From NCBI RefSeq assembly GCF_900115055.1, contig NZ_FOVD01000004.1:248001-312000 (forward strand): a stretch of DNA of 64,000 bases, given 5' to 3'. Below, piece by piece: positions 28,193-38,015 of the stretch. The DNA comes from Chryseobacterium oleae (GTDB taxonomy: Bacteria > Bacteroidota > Bacteroidia > Flavobacteriales > Weeksellaceae). Under the pieces are notes generated by a model. It was not told the origin of the DNA. It was given only the letters and a program-made list of their open reading frames with translations, and made no database searches. Both the position numbers and the translations under genes were made by a program. The first letter of the stretch is position 1. Each line of letters starts with the position of its first letter.

Positions 28193-29731
28193 ATGAAAAA
28201 TGCGAACGAAATAAAGTTTTTAAAAAACAGATCGATCATCAAGTTTGAAGGAGAAGATTTCTTAGGAGAAATAGGAATCGACGGAAGAATTTTTAAAGCG
28301 CTTACTTTAGCGAGAATCAGTGTAGGAGTAATCTCCCAGCAGGCCATTGAAAACGGGCTTTCTATTCTGGTCAATGAAGCAGATGCAGAAAAAGCAGTGG
28401 CCTGTCTGATCGATGAATTTGAAGCAGAAAGAAAATCAGGAAAAGTATCACAGATTTATAGCATCAATAATGTTTCCGTCCTTGGATTTGTAGCGGAAGA
28501 TTTCAATAAAGTTTTAACGGAACTGGCTAGAAACAATGTTTTCCCGCTTTTATTAAATCAGGTTGCAGGAGAAAACAGAGTCAATATTGTAGTGACCTCT
28601 TCACAGGATGAGAAGACAAAGAATGTCATCGAATCCGAAATTTTCAAGAAGCCTAAAACCGTTCATCTGGCGATCATCGGTCACGGAAATGTAGGGAAAA
28701 CTCTAATAGAGCAGGTTCTACAGTCTTCAGAAGAAATTAAAAGACGTAAAAAGATAGACCTGAAAGTAGTGGCAGTAGCCAATTCAAGAAAAATTGCTTT
28801 CAATAAAAAAGGTTTTAATGCAGACTGGAATGATGAGGTTTTAACGGCAGAACACCCTTCAAACGTTGAAGAGCTGATCAACTTCTCAAAAGAAAATCAG
28901 TTGGAAAACCTTATCGTAGTAGACAACACGGCGAGCAAGGATTTTGTGAAAAACTATCACGCTTTAGCTGAAAACGGTTTTGACCTTGTTTCTTCTAACA
29001 AGATTTTCAACACACTTCCAATAGAAGAATACCGTAAACTAAGATATACGTTGAGTAAAAACAACAGACGTTATCTGTATGAAACCAATGTAGGAGCGGG
29101 ACTTCCGTTAATTGATACCATCAAATTATTACACCTTTCAGGAGAAAATATTACCAGAATCAAAGGCGTATTCTCCGGTTCATTGAGCTATATCTTCAAT
29201 AATTTTTCTGTGAGAGACGACAAGTTTTCCACCATCATCGGAGAAGCAATGGAAAAAGGATATACAGAACCGGATCCACGTGAAGACCTTTCCGGAAACG
29301 ATGTAGCAAGAAAACTACTGATCCTTGCCAGAGAATTGGATCTGATCAATGAATTCCAGGATATCAATATTCAGAATTTAATTCCTGAAGACCTTTTGGC
29401 AGTAGATAAAAATGAATTTATCTCAAGACTGGATGAGCTGGATGAAGAATATAAGAAAATCAAAGAAGGGCAGGAGCCGGGCCACGTACTTCGTTATGTA
29501 GGAGATCTTCATGGAGATCTTCAGAAAGATAAAGGTCAGCTTGATGTGAAACTGGTTTCTGTACCGGGAAGTTCTGCTTTAGGTCAGTTGAAAGGTTCAG
29601 ATTCAATCTTTGAAATCTACACAGAAAGCTACGGTGAAAACCCGATCGTTATCATGGGAGCCGGTGCCGGAGCTCAGGTAACAGCAAGAGGTGTTTTCGG
29701 TGATATCTTAAGAGTAAGTGAAACTAAGTAA
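28193..29731 (+). CDS. Homoserine dehydrogenase with ACT-type regulatory region, no aspartokinase domain
   Basis: The 512-residue protein resembles the C-terminal part of ThrA. The first about 150 residues (ACT-like: RSIIKFEGEDFLGEIGIDGR, ARISVGVISQQA) are a regulatory region. The NAD(P)-binding motif GHGNVGKTL comes next, then the dehydrogenase domain with SSNKIFN, ETNVGAGLPLIDT and the C-terminal GAGAGAQVTARGVFGDI. The aspartokinase catalytic domain of bifunctional ThrA is absent. It reduces aspartate semialdehyde to homoserine, feeding metX. It starts 5 bases after the metX stop, so it is in the riboswitch-controlled transcript. Confidence 0.88.
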   Translation: MKNANEIKFLKNRSIIKFEGEDFLGEIGIDGRIFKALTLARISVGVISQQAIENGLSILVNEADAEKAVACLIDEFEAERKSGKVSQIYSINNVSVLGFVAEDFNKVLTELARNNVFPLLLNQVAGENRVNIVVTSSQDEKTKNVIESEIFKKPKTVHLAIIGHGNVGKTLIEQVLQSSEEIKRRKKIDLKVVAVANSRKIAFNKKGFNADWNDEVLTAEHPSNVEELINFSKENQLENLIVVDNTASKDFVKNYHALAENGFDLVSSNKIFNTLPIEEYRKLRYTLSKNNRRYLYETNVGAGLPLIDTIKLLHLSGENITRIKGVFSGSLSYIFNNFSVRDDKFSTIIGEAMEKGYTEPDPREDLSGNDVARKLLILARELDLINEFQDINIQNLIPEDLLAVDKNEFISRLDELDEEYKKIKEGQEPGHVLRYVGDLHGDLQKDKGQLDVKLVSVPGSSALGQLKGSDSIFEIYTESYGENPIVIMGAGAGAQVTARGVFGDILRVSETK

Positions 29732-29783
29732 ATAGTACGATGTACAAAGTAAAATGTACAATGTAGTTATTGATAACTAAGCC

Positions 29784-29830
29784 AGAGTCCCAACGGGACG
29801 ATTTAACATAGGATAGAATGAAATTCTATC
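29784..29830. repeat. Two-hairpin intergenic element, copy 2
   Basis: Hairpin 1 is GTCCC-AAC-GGGAC (29787-29799). Hairpin 2 is GATAGAAT-GAA-ATTCTATC (29812-29830). The spacer from 29732 to 29949 otherwise has no gene. The next gene starts 120 bases downstream. Confidence 0.8.
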
Positions 29831-29949
29831 AAACTATCAAACAAACATCAAAAAAAAGTAATTATTATTTTTTTATATAACGTAACAATGACTCCCCATT
29901 GGTAGATTACCAGATAAAACACATTGTTATATTATTAAAATTAAACTAT

Positions 29950-31110
29950 ATGGAAAATTTTGAAACCTCCGCAATAAGAACCCAGACTGAAAGAACGCAG
30001 TTTGACGAACATTCTACGCCATTATATCTTACATCCAGTTTTATTTTTCAGGATGCGGAAGATATGAGAGCGAGTTTTGCCGAAGAAAAATCTAAAAACC
30101 TGTACAGCCGTTTTTCAAATCCGAATGTGACAGAATTCACAGATAAGATCGTAAAAATGGAAGGCGCAGAAGCAGGATATGCGTTTGCAACAGGAATGGC
30201 GGCTATTTATTCTACGTTTGCCACTTTACTGGATGCGGGCGATCATATTGTAAGCTGCCAGTCGGTTTTTGGTTCTACCCATACTTTATTTACAAAGTAT
30301 TTCCCGAAATGGAATATCGAAACAACCTATTTCAAAGCTGAAGATGCGGAGAATGTGGAACAATATATTAAGCCAAATACCAAAATCCTATACCTTGAAA
30401 CGCCTACCAATCCGGCTATTGAAATCCTGGATCTTGAGTTTTTTGGAAAGATAGCGAAAAAGCATAACCTTATCTTTATTGTAGATAACTGTTTTGCAAC
30501 ACCTTACCTACAGCAGCCGATAAAATATGGTGCAGATGTTGTTGTACACTCTGCAACAAAACTGATTGACGGACAGGGTAGAGTATTGGGCGGTGTAGCA
30601 GTAGGAAAAGAGGATCTAATCAGAGAAATCTATCTTTTTGCCAGAAATACGGGACCTGCGATGTCACCTTTCAATGCATGGGTTTTATCAAAGAGTCTGG
30701 AAACATTGTCTATCCGTGTAGAAAAACATTGTGAGAATGCCTTGAAGGTTGCTGAATTTTTAGAAAACCACCCGAATGTAGAGCTGGTAAAGTATCCTTT
30801 TTTAAAATCCCATCCGAGTTATGAAATTGCAAAAAAGCAGATGAAGCTGGGTGGAAATATCGTAGCCTTTGAAATTAAAGGCGGAATAGAAGGCGGAAGA
30901 AACTTCCTGGACAAAATAAAAATGTGTTCCCTTTCTGCCAATTTGGGAGATACAAGAACCATCGTGACACATCCTGCATCTACAACCCATTCAAAACTGA
31001 CTGAAGATGAAAGAAATGAAGTAGGTATTACAGCAGGGCTTGTCCGTTGTTCCGTAGGTCTGGAATATATCGATGACATCATTGCAGATCTGAAACAGGC
31101 TTTAGATTAA
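29950..31110 (+). CDS. Trans-sulfuration-type PLP enzyme (probable O-acyl-homoserine sulfhydrylase)
   Basis: The 386-residue protein belongs to the Cys/Met-metabolism PLP family. It has SRFSNPNVTEFTDKI, the PLP-lysine motif VHSATKLIDGQGRVLGG (the SATK lysine) and the C-terminal RTIVTHPASTTHSKL. Distinguishing MetY/MetZ from cystathionine enzymes needs more than motifs; LIDGQGRVLGGV is the pattern I associate with O-succinylhomoserine sulfhydrylase-like (MetZ) proteins. In this operon it should turn O-acetylhomoserine plus sulfide into homocysteine. The ATG at 29950 is preferred over a longer frame that begins in the leader. Confidence 0.85.
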   Translation: MENFETSAIRTQTERTQFDEHSTPLYLTSSFIFQDAEDMRASFAEEKSKNLYSRFSNPNVTEFTDKIVKMEGAEAGYAFATGMAAIYSTFATLLDAGDHIVSCQSVFGSTHTLFTKYFPKWNIETTYFKAEDAENVEQYIKPNTKILYLETPTNPAIEILDLEFFGKIAKKHNLIFIVDNCFATPYLQQPIKYGADVVVHSATKLIDGQGRVLGGVAVGKEDLIREIYLFARNTGPAMSPFNAWVLSKSLETLSIRVEKHCENALKVAEFLENHPNVELVKYPFLKSHPSYEIAKKQMKLGGNIVAFEIKGGIEGGRNFLDKIKMCSLSANLGDTRTIVTHPASTTHSKLTEDERNEVGITAGLVRCSVGLEYIDDIIADLKQALD

Positions 31111-31147
31111 TTCAGCCGGTTCAGATTATTTGTTTGAAATAAATCAA

Positions 31148-31194
31148 AGAGTCCCAACGGGACGATTTAACAAAGGATAGGATAACATCCTATC
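31148..31194. repeat. Two-hairpin intergenic element, copy 3
   Basis: Hairpin 1 is GTCCC-AAC-GGGAC (31151-31163). Hairpin 2 is GATAGGAT-AAC-ATCCTATC (31176-31194). It sits 18 bases upstream of the start of the first metH gene. Confidence 0.8.
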
Positions 31195-31211
31195 AACTAT
31201 CAACAAAACAT

Positions 31212-32222
31212 ATGAAAAATTCAGAACAATTATATAAATCAATATCCGAGAGAATTTTAATTCTCGATGGCGCAATGGGAACCATGCTTCAGCGCTACAA
31301 ATTCGAGGAAGAAGACTACCGAGGAGAACGTTTCAAAGACTGGGAACATCCGGTAAAAGGAAATAATGACCTTCTTTCCCTGACACAGCCTCAGGCGATC
31401 GAAGAAGTTCACAGAAAATATCTCGAAGCAGGAGCAGACATTCTCGAAACCAATACATTTTCGGGAACTACCATTGCGATGGCAGATTATCACATGGAAG
31501 AACTGGTATACGAACTTAACTATGAGTCTGCAAAAATTGCCAGAAAAGTATGTGATGAATTTACCGCTCAAAATCCGGATAAACCAAGATTTGTGGCAGG
31601 CTCCATCGGACCTACCAACAGAACGGCAAGTTTAAGTCCGGATGTTAATGATCCGGGATATAGAGCGATCACTTTTGAAGAATTGAGAGTAGCTTACAAA
31701 CAGCAGTGTGAAGCTTTACTAGATGGAGGTTCAGACATTCTTCTGGTAGAAACAATTTTCGATACCCTGAATGCAAAAGCGGCTTTGTATGCTATTGATG
31801 AACTTCAGGATGAAAGAAATATAAAGATTCCGATCATGGTTTCAGGAACCATTACCGATGCTTCAGGAAGAACATTGAGTGGACAGACTGCAGAAGCTTT
31901 TCTGATCTCCGTTTCACACCTGAATTTATTGAGTGTAGGATTTAACTGTGCTTTAGGGGCAGATCAGCTTACTCCTTACCTGGAAACTCTGGCTCATAAC
32001 TCAGAATTTTATGTTTCTGCTTACCCGAATGCGGGACTTCCGAATGCTTTCGGAAAATATGACGAAACACCGGAAGATATGGCGGGACAGATCAAAGAAT
32101 ATGTAGAGAAAGGATTGATCAATATTATCGGAGGATGCTGTGGTACAACGCCGGATCATATCAAAGCAATTTCTGACCTGGTGGCACAATATCCACCAAG
32201 AAAGACGAAAGAGTTTGTATAA
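31212..32222 (+). CDS. metH: Methionine synthase N-terminal module: homocysteine S-methyltransferase domain
   Basis: This 336-residue protein is the homocysteine-binding half of B12-dependent methionine synthase. The start [22 protein letters not shown] and the zinc-binding cysteines in [12 protein letters not shown] and [11 protein letters not shown] are all present, and the protein ends soon after (PPRKTKEFV). E. coli MetH carries this region in one long chain; here the remaining domains are a separate gene 140 bases downstream. The stop is clean, at the natural inter-domain linker, so this is not a frameshift. Confidence 0.93.
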   Translation: MKNSEQLYKSISERILILDGAMGTMLQRYKFEEEDYRGERFKDWEHPVKGNNDLLSLTQPQAIEEVHRKYLEAGADILETNTFSGTTIAMADYHMEELVYELNYESAKIARKVCDEFTAQNPDKPRFVAGSIGPTNRTASLSPDVNDPGYRAITFEELRVAYKQQCEALLDGGSDILLVETIFDTLNAKAALYAIDELQDERNIKIPIMVSGTITDASGRTLSGQTAEAFLISVSHLNLLSVGFNCALGADQLTPYLETLAHNSEFYVSAYPNAGLPNAFGKYDETPEDMAGQIKEYVEKGLINIIGGCCGTTPDHIKAISDLVAQYPPRKTKEFV

Positions 32223-32362
32223 TCAGGCCGTTTTTAATTAAAACAAGAAATAGAAGCTGGCTTATAAAAAGTTTCCGCTGTTTACAACTTGAAGCAGAGC
32301 TATAGATCTGCTGAGACCAAATACAGACAGTACCTATTATAATTTAGCAGAATAAAAAATTA

Positions 32363-35020
32363 ATGAAATATTTAAGATTATCAGGCCTTGAGCCTCTTAT
32401 CATAACGCCGGAAAGTAATTTCATCAATGTTGGTGAAAGGACAAACGTTGCCGGTTCAAAAAAGTTTTTAAGACTGATAAAAGAGGAGAAATTCTCTGAA
32501 GCACTTGATATTGCCCGAAATCAGGTAGATGGAGGTGCACAGATCCTTGATGTCAACTTCGATGACGGACTGATCGATGGAAAAGCATCGATGATCAAGT
32601 TCCTGAATTTAATAGCCTCCGAACCGGATATCGCAAGAATTCCGGTGATGATAGACTCGTCCAAATGGGAAATCCTGGAAGCCGGACTTCAGGTGGCACA
32701 GGGTAAATGTGTGGTGAATTCCATCAGCTTAAAAGGTGGTGAAGAAGAATTCATCAAACAGGCCAAAGCAGTCAAAAGATATGGTGCTGCAGTTATCGTA
32801 ATGGCATTTGACGAAACAGGTCAGGCAGACAATTATGATCGCAGACTTGAGATTTCAAAACGCTCGTATGATATTCTGGTGAATCAGGTTGGTTTTCCGG
32901 CGGAAGATATTATTTTCGACTTAAATATTTTCCCTGTAGCAACGGGAATGGATGAGCACAGAAGAAATGCCATTGATTTTATTGAAGCTACAAGATGGGT
33001 AAGACAAAATCTTCCATATGCATCCGTAAGTGGTGGAGTAAGCAATGTTTCCTTCTCTTTCCGTGGAAATGATACGGTAAGAGAAGCGATGCACTCGGTA
33101 TTTCTTTACCACGCCATTCAGGCCGGGATGAATATCGGGATCGTGAATCCTTCCATGCTGGAGGTGTATGACGAAATCAATAAAGAACTTTTAGGTCTTG
33201 TAGAAGATGTAATTCTTGATAAGAGAGAAGACGCTACAGAAAGACTGTTGGATTATTCCGAAAAGCATAAATCCGTCAAGAAAGAAATCGTTGAAGATTT
33301 AGAATGGCGAACAAGACCTTTGCAGGAGAGAATTACCCATGCTTTGGTAAAAGGAATCGACCGTTTTATCGAAGAAGATGTTGAGGAAGCCAGACAACAG
33401 GCAGCAAGACCGCTTCACGTCATTGAAATTAACCTGATGACCGGAATGGGCGTGGTAGGAGATCTTTTCGGGAGCGGAAAAATGTTCCTTCCACAGGTGG
33501 TAAAATCAGCGAGGGTAATGAAAAAAGCTGTTGCGTATCTGCAACCTTATATTGAAGCTGAAAAAGACGGTGCGAGACCAGCTAATGGAAAAATTCTGAT
33601 GGCGACAGTGAAAGGGGACGTTCACGATATCGGAAAAAATATTGTGAGTGTTGTTTTGGGTTGTAATAATTATGAAATAGTTGATCTTGGAGTTATGGTT
33701 CCAGCTGAAAAGATTATTCAGGCTGCCATAGAACATAAGGTTGATGTCATTGGTTTGAGCGGATTGATTACGCCAAGTTTAGACGAAATGGTGTACATCG
33801 CTTCTGAATTAGAAAGACAAAATCTCAATTTTCCATTATTAATAGGTGGTGCAACGACTTCAAAAGCACATACCGCTGTGAAAATTGATTTAAAATATAA
33901 AAATGCAGTCGTTCACGTGAATGATGCATCCAGAGCTGTGAATGTGGTAAGTTCGCTGTTAGGTGACAGAAATAAAGAATATGTTTCAGAGCTGAAAGAC
34001 GAATATTCCGATTTCCGTGAAAAGTTCCTGAACAGACAGGTGGACAAAGACTATGTTACCATTGAAGAAGCAAGGGAAAGTCACTTTACCATTGATTGGG
34101 AAAACGAAGAGATCTTTACACCGAATCATTTAGGCGTAACGGTACTGGAAGATCAGGATTTGAGAGAATTGCTTCCGTTTATTGACTGGTCTCCGTTTTT
34201 CAGAAGCTGGGATCTGCACGGGAAATACCCGAATATCCTGGAAGATGAGGTCGTGGGAGCACAGGCTAAAGAACTGTTTAAAGATGCTCAGGTTATTTTA
34301 AAGAGAATTCTTGATGAGAAATTGCTGAAGGCAAAAGCCATCTTCGGAATTTTCAAAGCCAATTCAAATGAAACGGATGATATCCTTATTTTTGACGAAA
34401 ATAACGAAGAGCAGGCCAGATTCCTGACCTTAAGGCAACAGGCACAACGATCCAAAGGCAAAGAATATTTAGCGTTAAGTGATTTTATAGCACCTCAGAG
34501 TTCAGGAAAAACGGATTATGTTGGGGCTTTTTGTGTCTGTACCGGATTCGGAACCGATGAACTATCGGATGAATATGAAAAAGCCAATGATGATTACAAT
34601 GCCATCATGGTAAAAGCCCTTGCCGATAGATTCGCAGAAGCCTACGCTGAATTTTTACATAAAAAAGTAAGAACAGAATATTGGGGTTATGCCAATCAGG
34701 AAAACCTGAGCAACGAAGACCTTATCGCCGAAAAATATAAAGGAGTACGTCCTGCACCGGGTTATCCGGCATGTCCTGACCACTTGGAAAAGAAAACCAT
34801 CTGGGACCTTTTAAAAGTAGAAGAAAATACAGGCGTTTTCCTTACCGAAAGTCTGGCGATGTTCCCAACGGCAGCAGTTTCCGGATATTATTTCGGAAGT
34901 CCGCATGCGAAATATTTCGGTCTCGGAAAAATTACCGAAGATCAGCTTAAGGATTATGCAAAAAGGAGAGGCTGCTCCATTGATGAAGCAAGAAGATGGT
35001 TATCTCCGAATTTAGCTTAA
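32363..35020 (+). CDS. metH: Methionine synthase C-terminal modules: folate, cobalamin and reactivation domains
   Basis: The 885-residue protein starts at LRLSGLEPL, the natural beginning of the pterin-binding domain ([14 protein letters not shown]). The B12 domain has the cobalt ligand motif GDVHDIGKN (His at residue 421) and [11 protein letters not shown]. The C-terminal SAM-binding reactivation domain has [12 protein letters not shown] and [16 protein letters not shown]. It methylates homocysteine from methyl-tetrahydrofolate, with the homocysteine domain supplied by the gene upstream. The 140-base spacer contains a short hairpin (AGCAGA...TCTGCT near 32295-32314) of unknown role. Confidence 0.94.
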   Translation: MKYLRLSGLEPLIITPESNFINVGERTNVAGSKKFLRLIKEEKFSEALDIARNQVDGGAQILDVNFDDGLIDGKASMIKFLNLIASEPDIARIPVMIDSSKWEILEAGLQVAQGKCVVNSISLKGGEEEFIKQAKAVKRYGAAVIVMAFDETGQADNYDRRLEISKRSYDILVNQVGFPAEDIIFDLNIFPVATGMDEHRRNAIDFIEATRWVRQNLPYASVSGGVSNVSFSFRGNDTVREAMHSVFLYHAIQAGMNIGIVNPSMLEVYDEINKELLGLVEDVILDKREDATERLLDYSEKHKSVKKEIVEDLEWRTRPLQERITHALVKGIDRFIEEDVEEARQQAARPLHVIEINLMTGMGVVGDLFGSGKMFLPQVVKSARVMKKAVAYLQPYIEAEKDGARPANGKILMATVKGDVHDIGKNIVSVVLGCNNYEIVDLGVMVPAEKIIQAAIEHKVDVIGLSGLITPSLDEMVYIASELERQNLNFPLLIGGATTSKAHTAVKIDLKYKNAVVHVNDASRAVNVVSSLLGDRNKEYVSELKDEYSDFREKFLNRQVDKDYVTIEEARESHFTIDWENEEIFTPNHLGVTVLEDQDLRELLPFIDWSPFFRSWDLHGKYPNILEDEVVGAQAKELFKDAQVILKRILDEKLLKAKAIFGIFKANSNETDDILIFDENNEEQARFLTLRQQAQRSKGKEYLALSDFIAPQSSGKTDYVGAFCVCTGFGTDELSDEYEKANDDYNAIMVKALADRFAEAYAEFLHKKVRTEYWGYANQENLSNEDLIAEKYKGVRPAPGYPACPDHLEKKTIWDLLKVEENTGVFLTESLAMFPTAAVSGYYFGSPHAKYFGLGKITEDQLKDYAKRRGCSIDEARRWLSPNLA

Positions 35021-35035
35021 AAAGTTAATGATTGT

Positions 35036-35054
35036 GAGTCCCAACCTACTAGCC
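35036..35054. repeat. Truncated copy of the two-hairpin element
   Basis: GAGTCCCAAC matches the left part of the element, but the sequence then diverges (CTACTAGCC) so the hairpin is incomplete. It is 34-52 bases before metF. Confidence 0.45.
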
Positions 35055-35087
35055 ATCAAAAAAAGATAAAAATAACTAAACTATAAA

Positions 35088-36047
35088 ATGAAGATCACTG
35101 AACACATTAAAAACGCCAATGGGAAGACCTTATTCTCCTTAGAGGTAGTTCCGCCCCAGAAGGGAATCGGGATTGAAGATCTGTATACCAATATAGATCC
35201 GCTTATGGAGTTTAAGCCGCCTTTTATTGATGTCACCACTTCCAGAGAAGAATATATTTATCTTGATAAAGGAAACGGGTTGATGGAGCGCCGTATCACC
35301 AGAATGCGTCCCGGAACCTTAGGGATTTGTTCTGCAATCCAGCATAAATATAATGTAGACACTGTTCCCCATCTTCTTTGTGGAGGTTTTACCAAAGAAG
35401 AAACAGAATATCTTTTGGTAGACTGTATGTATCTGGGAATAGAAAATATAATGGCTTTGAGAGGTGATGCCATGAAAGGACATCAATACTTCGAGCCTAC
35501 ACCGGGAGGTCATGCCAGTGCCATGGATCTCGTTCACCAGATCAATGATTTAGGAAGAGGGAAATACCTTCATAACGATGAGGAAGCCTGTGATGAACTC
35601 AATAAATTCTGTGTAGGAGTAGCCGGATATCCTGAAAAACATATGGAAGCACCTTCCATGAATTATGATCTGAAATGGCTGAAACAAAAAGTAGATGCAG
35701 GAGCAGATTATATCGTCACCCAAATGTTTTTTGACAATAAACGGTTTATTGAATTTGTGACAAAGGCCAGAGAAATGGGTATTACAGTGCCTATTATTCC
35801 GGGTATCAAACCCATTGCAACCAAAAAGCATTTAAAAATTCTTCCACAGATATTCAAAATCGATCTTCCTGAAGAGCTGATCAATGAAGTGGAAAAGGCC
35901 AAAAACAACGAGGCTGTCAAACAGATCGGTGTGGAATGGGCCATTAACCAATGCAGAGAACTTTTGGATTTCGGAGTTCCTGTGCTGCACTTTTACTCCA
36001 TGGGGAAAAGTGATAATATTAAAAAAGTAGCCGGAGAGCTATTCTAA
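35088..36047 (+). CDS. metF: Methylenetetrahydrofolate reductase
   Basis: MetF reduces methylene-tetrahydrofolate to methyl-tetrahydrofolate, the methyl donor for MetH. The 319-residue length is normal. Landmarks are FSLEVVPPQKG with the catalytic Glu, FIDVTTSRE, NIMALRGD (flavin and folate region), GAVGYPEKHMEA-like GVAGYPEKHMEAPS, DAGADYIVTQMFFD and PIIPGIKPI. It closes the methionine gene row 67 bases after the second metH gene. A strong terminator follows at 36069. Confidence 0.95.
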   Translation: MKITEHIKNANGKTLFSLEVVPPQKGIGIEDLYTNIDPLMEFKPPFIDVTTSREEYIYLDKGNGLMERRITRMRPGTLGICSAIQHKYNVDTVPHLLCGGFTKEETEYLLVDCMYLGIENIMALRGDAMKGHQYFEPTPGGHASAMDLVHQINDLGRGKYLHNDEEACDELNKFCVGVAGYPEKHMEAPSMNYDLKWLKQKVDAGADYIVTQMFFDNKRFIEFVTKAREMGITVPIIPGIKPIATKKHLKILPQIFKIDLPEELINEVEKAKNNEAVKQIGVEWAINQCRELLDFGVPVLHFYSMGKSDNIKKVAGELF

Positions 36048-36068
36048 TAGAGTATCTAATGAAAGGAG

Positions 36069-36096
36069 CCCTGCTATTCAATAGCAGGGTTTTTTA
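36069..36096. terminator. Terminator after metF
   Basis: CCCTGCTAT, a three-base loop TCA, ATAGCAGGG and a T run form a 9-bp intrinsic terminator. It ends the methionine cluster and reaches almost to the convergent gene's stop at 36098. Confidence 0.88.
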
Positions 36097-36097
36097 T

Positions 36098-37252
36098 TTA
36101 AAGGATAGGATGTCTTTCAAATTCTTTATTGCGGTCAAATAAATACCGGTACGTGGTGAGTTTTCTGGTCACAGTCGTATCGAGACTCTCTGCAATTTTT
36201 ATCATTTTAGGATTAAAATCTCCGATCCACTGAAGTTCCGTCGTCTTAAAATCCGTATGCTTTCTCAGGTGCTGCGTTCCTTCCCAGATCATATACCCAT
36301 CAATTCCTTTCTTCTGCCATTCCGGAATAACGCCGAAAACCAGACCGACCATCTTTTCATTCTTCGTGAATTGTTTTATCCACAAAAACTTAAGCTTTTC
36401 CACAATCCCGAATCGGCCATTCAGATATTTGAACCACTGGTTTACATCCGGAAGGTTCATCCACATCGCAATAGGTTTTTCATTTTCGTAAACGAACCAG
36501 GAAATATGTTCATTGATGATAGGCTTCATGGTGTTAAACATTTTCAGAACTTTTGCTTCCTCCAGCTGCTTACCTTCTCCATGACAGGCCCATGCCTGAT
36601 TATAAATGTCCGTAAAATCTTTAGCAAATTTTGGCAGATCATTTTTCTTCATCGGCCTTGCTGAGATGGCGGGATTTCTGCTGTGCTTGGTGTGCATAAG
36701 TGTAAAAATCCTTGAAACTTCCGCAAAAATGGGCCTTGAAAAACAGAGCTGCTCGAAATACATTTTAAAACCATAGTTTTCAAACAGATCTTTGTAGTAT
36801 GGGAAATTATAATTCATTCCGAAGAGTGGCTCATCAAAACCTTCCGTTAAAAGTCCCCAGAATTTATCCCTTTCTCCAAAATTAATCGGACCATCCATAG
36901 CTTCCATCCCTCTTTCCTGAAGCCACATTTTGCAGTGATCGAAAATGAAATCAGCAGTTTTCTGATCATTAATGCAGTCGAAAAAACCGACTCCTCCTGT
37001 GGGTTGCTGCTGTTCGGAAGCTGAGGAGATAAAAACGGCCACCTTTCCAACGGTCTCATTCTTTTTGTTTTTAAAAAGAAACCGGGAACATTCTCCTTCC
37101 TGGAAAGATTTGTTTTTTTTAGGATCAAAAATCTCTTCGATGTCCTGATTTCGGGGTCTTATATAGTTTTTGTCGTGCCGGTAAAGTTGGGCGGGGAATT
37201 CTAAAAAGTCCTTTTTTTGTTTTTCGTTCTGTACTTCTTCGACAATAATCAT
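36098..37252 (-). CDS. Uncharacterised protein with GNAT-like C-terminal domain
   Basis: The 384-residue protein is acidic at the start (IIVEEVQNEKQKKDFLEFPAQLY) and contains segments typical of a family annotated as hypothetical or GNAT-like in Bacteroidota: GPINFGERDKFWGLL, then PYYKDLFENYGFKMYFEQLCF, and PEWQKKGIDGYMIW (resembling an acetyl-CoA loop). No catalytic residues can be fixed from sequence. It is divergent from folE across a 90-base gap. I can describe but not name its reaction. Confidence 0.65.
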   Translation of the reverse strand: MIIVEEVQNEKQKKDFLEFPAQLYRHDKNYIRPRNQDIEEIFDPKKNKSFQEGECSRFLFKNKKNETVGKVAVFISSASEQQQPTGGVGFFDCINDQKTADFIFDHCKMWLQERGMEAMDGPINFGERDKFWGLLTEGFDEPLFGMNYNFPYYKDLFENYGFKMYFEQLCFSRPIFAEVSRIFTLMHTKHSRNPAISARPMKKNDLPKFAKDFTDIYNQAWACHGEGKQLEEAKVLKMFNTMKPIINEHISWFVYENEKPIAMWMNLPDVNQWFKYLNGRFGIVEKLKFLWIKQFTKNEKMVGLVFGVIPEWQKKGIDGYMIWEGTQHLRKHTDFKTTELQWIGDFNPKMIKIAESLDTTVTRKLTTYRYLFDRNKEFERHPIL

Positions 37253-37289
37253 AGGCTAAGTTGAGAATGGACAATGTTTTTCGTTCAAA

Positions 37290-37324
37290 TTGAAATCGAT
37301 GAACAGATTTTATCCGTATTTTTG
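37290..37324 (+). promoter_or_regulatory. Promoter for folE
   Basis: TATTTTTG (37317-37324) is an exact TAnnTTTG match. TTG (37290-37292) lies 24 bases before it, one base longer than the usual limit. The start codon is 18 bases downstream. Confidence 0.5.
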
Positions 37325-37341
37325 TTGCAAATTAAATAAAA

Positions 37342-38010
37342 ATGGTTGATTTTACCGATAACGACGATGATATTTTCACTGGAAAAGAACATACGCCTAT
37401 TAGGAAAGATGCATTTGATAAATCGCCACAGGAAAAAATAGAAAAAATTACCGAACTTTTCGGTGAAATTATGGAAACACTGGGGATGGATATGACGGAT
37501 GATTCTTTAAAGGATTCTCCGAAGCGTGTTGCCAAAATGTATGTGAATGAAATTTTTGGAGGTCTTCTTCCCGAAAACAAACCGGGAATTTCCACATTTT
37601 CCAATAAATATAAATACCGCCAGATGCTGGTGGAAAAGGATATTACCGTGTATTCTTTCTGTGAACACCACTTTCTGCCGATCATCGGAAGAGCCCATGT
37701 AGCCTATATTTCAAACGGCGAAGTGATTGGTCTTTCCAAGATCAACAGGATTGTGGATTATTATGCAAAAAGACCACAGGTTCAGGAAAGACTTACGATG
37801 CAGATTGTAGATGCTTTGAAAGAAGCTTTGGGCACCAAAGATGTAGCCTGTATCATTGATGCAAAACATTTGTGTGTGAACTGCAGAGGAATAAAAGATA
37901 CGGCAAGTTCTACCATCACGGCAGAATTGAGCGGTATTTTCAGAACCAATCCTATCACGAGACAGGAGTTCCTGCATTATGTGGGAAGTCATGCGAAGCT
38001 GGATTATTAA
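37342..38010 (+). CDS. folE: GTP cyclohydrolase I FolE
   Basis: FolE turns GTP into dihydroneopterin triphosphate, the first step of folate (and pterin) synthesis. The 222-residue protein has the zinc ligands CEHHFLP and CVNCRGIKD (Cys and His), the substrate motif GLSKINRIVDYYAKRPQVQE, and DVACIIDAKHLCV. The N-terminal about 40 residues are a variable extension. A promoter with TATTTTTG is upstream. The AT-rich orphan gene begins 5 bases after the stop and may be co-transcribed. Confidence 0.95.
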   Translation: MVDFTDNDDDIFTGKEHTPIRKDAFDKSPQEKIEKITELFGEIMETLGMDMTDDSLKDSPKRVAKMYVNEIFGGLLPENKPGISTFSNKYKYRQMLVEKDITVYSFCEHHFLPIIGRAHVAYISNGEVIGLSKINRIVDYYAKRPQVQERLTMQIVDALKEALGTKDVACIIDAKHLCVNCRGIKDTASSTITAELSGIFRTNPITRQEFLHYVGSHAKLDY

Positions 38011-38015
38011 GATCA

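Noticed and set aside
32223..32362. Possible frameshift joining the two metH genes
   Set aside because: Both proteins end and begin cleanly at the domain boundary and 140 bases of non-coding DNA lie between them.
37872..38015. Longer start for the orphan protein inside folE
   Set aside because: It would lie within the conserved folE coding sequence; ATG 38016 directly after the folE stop is simpler.
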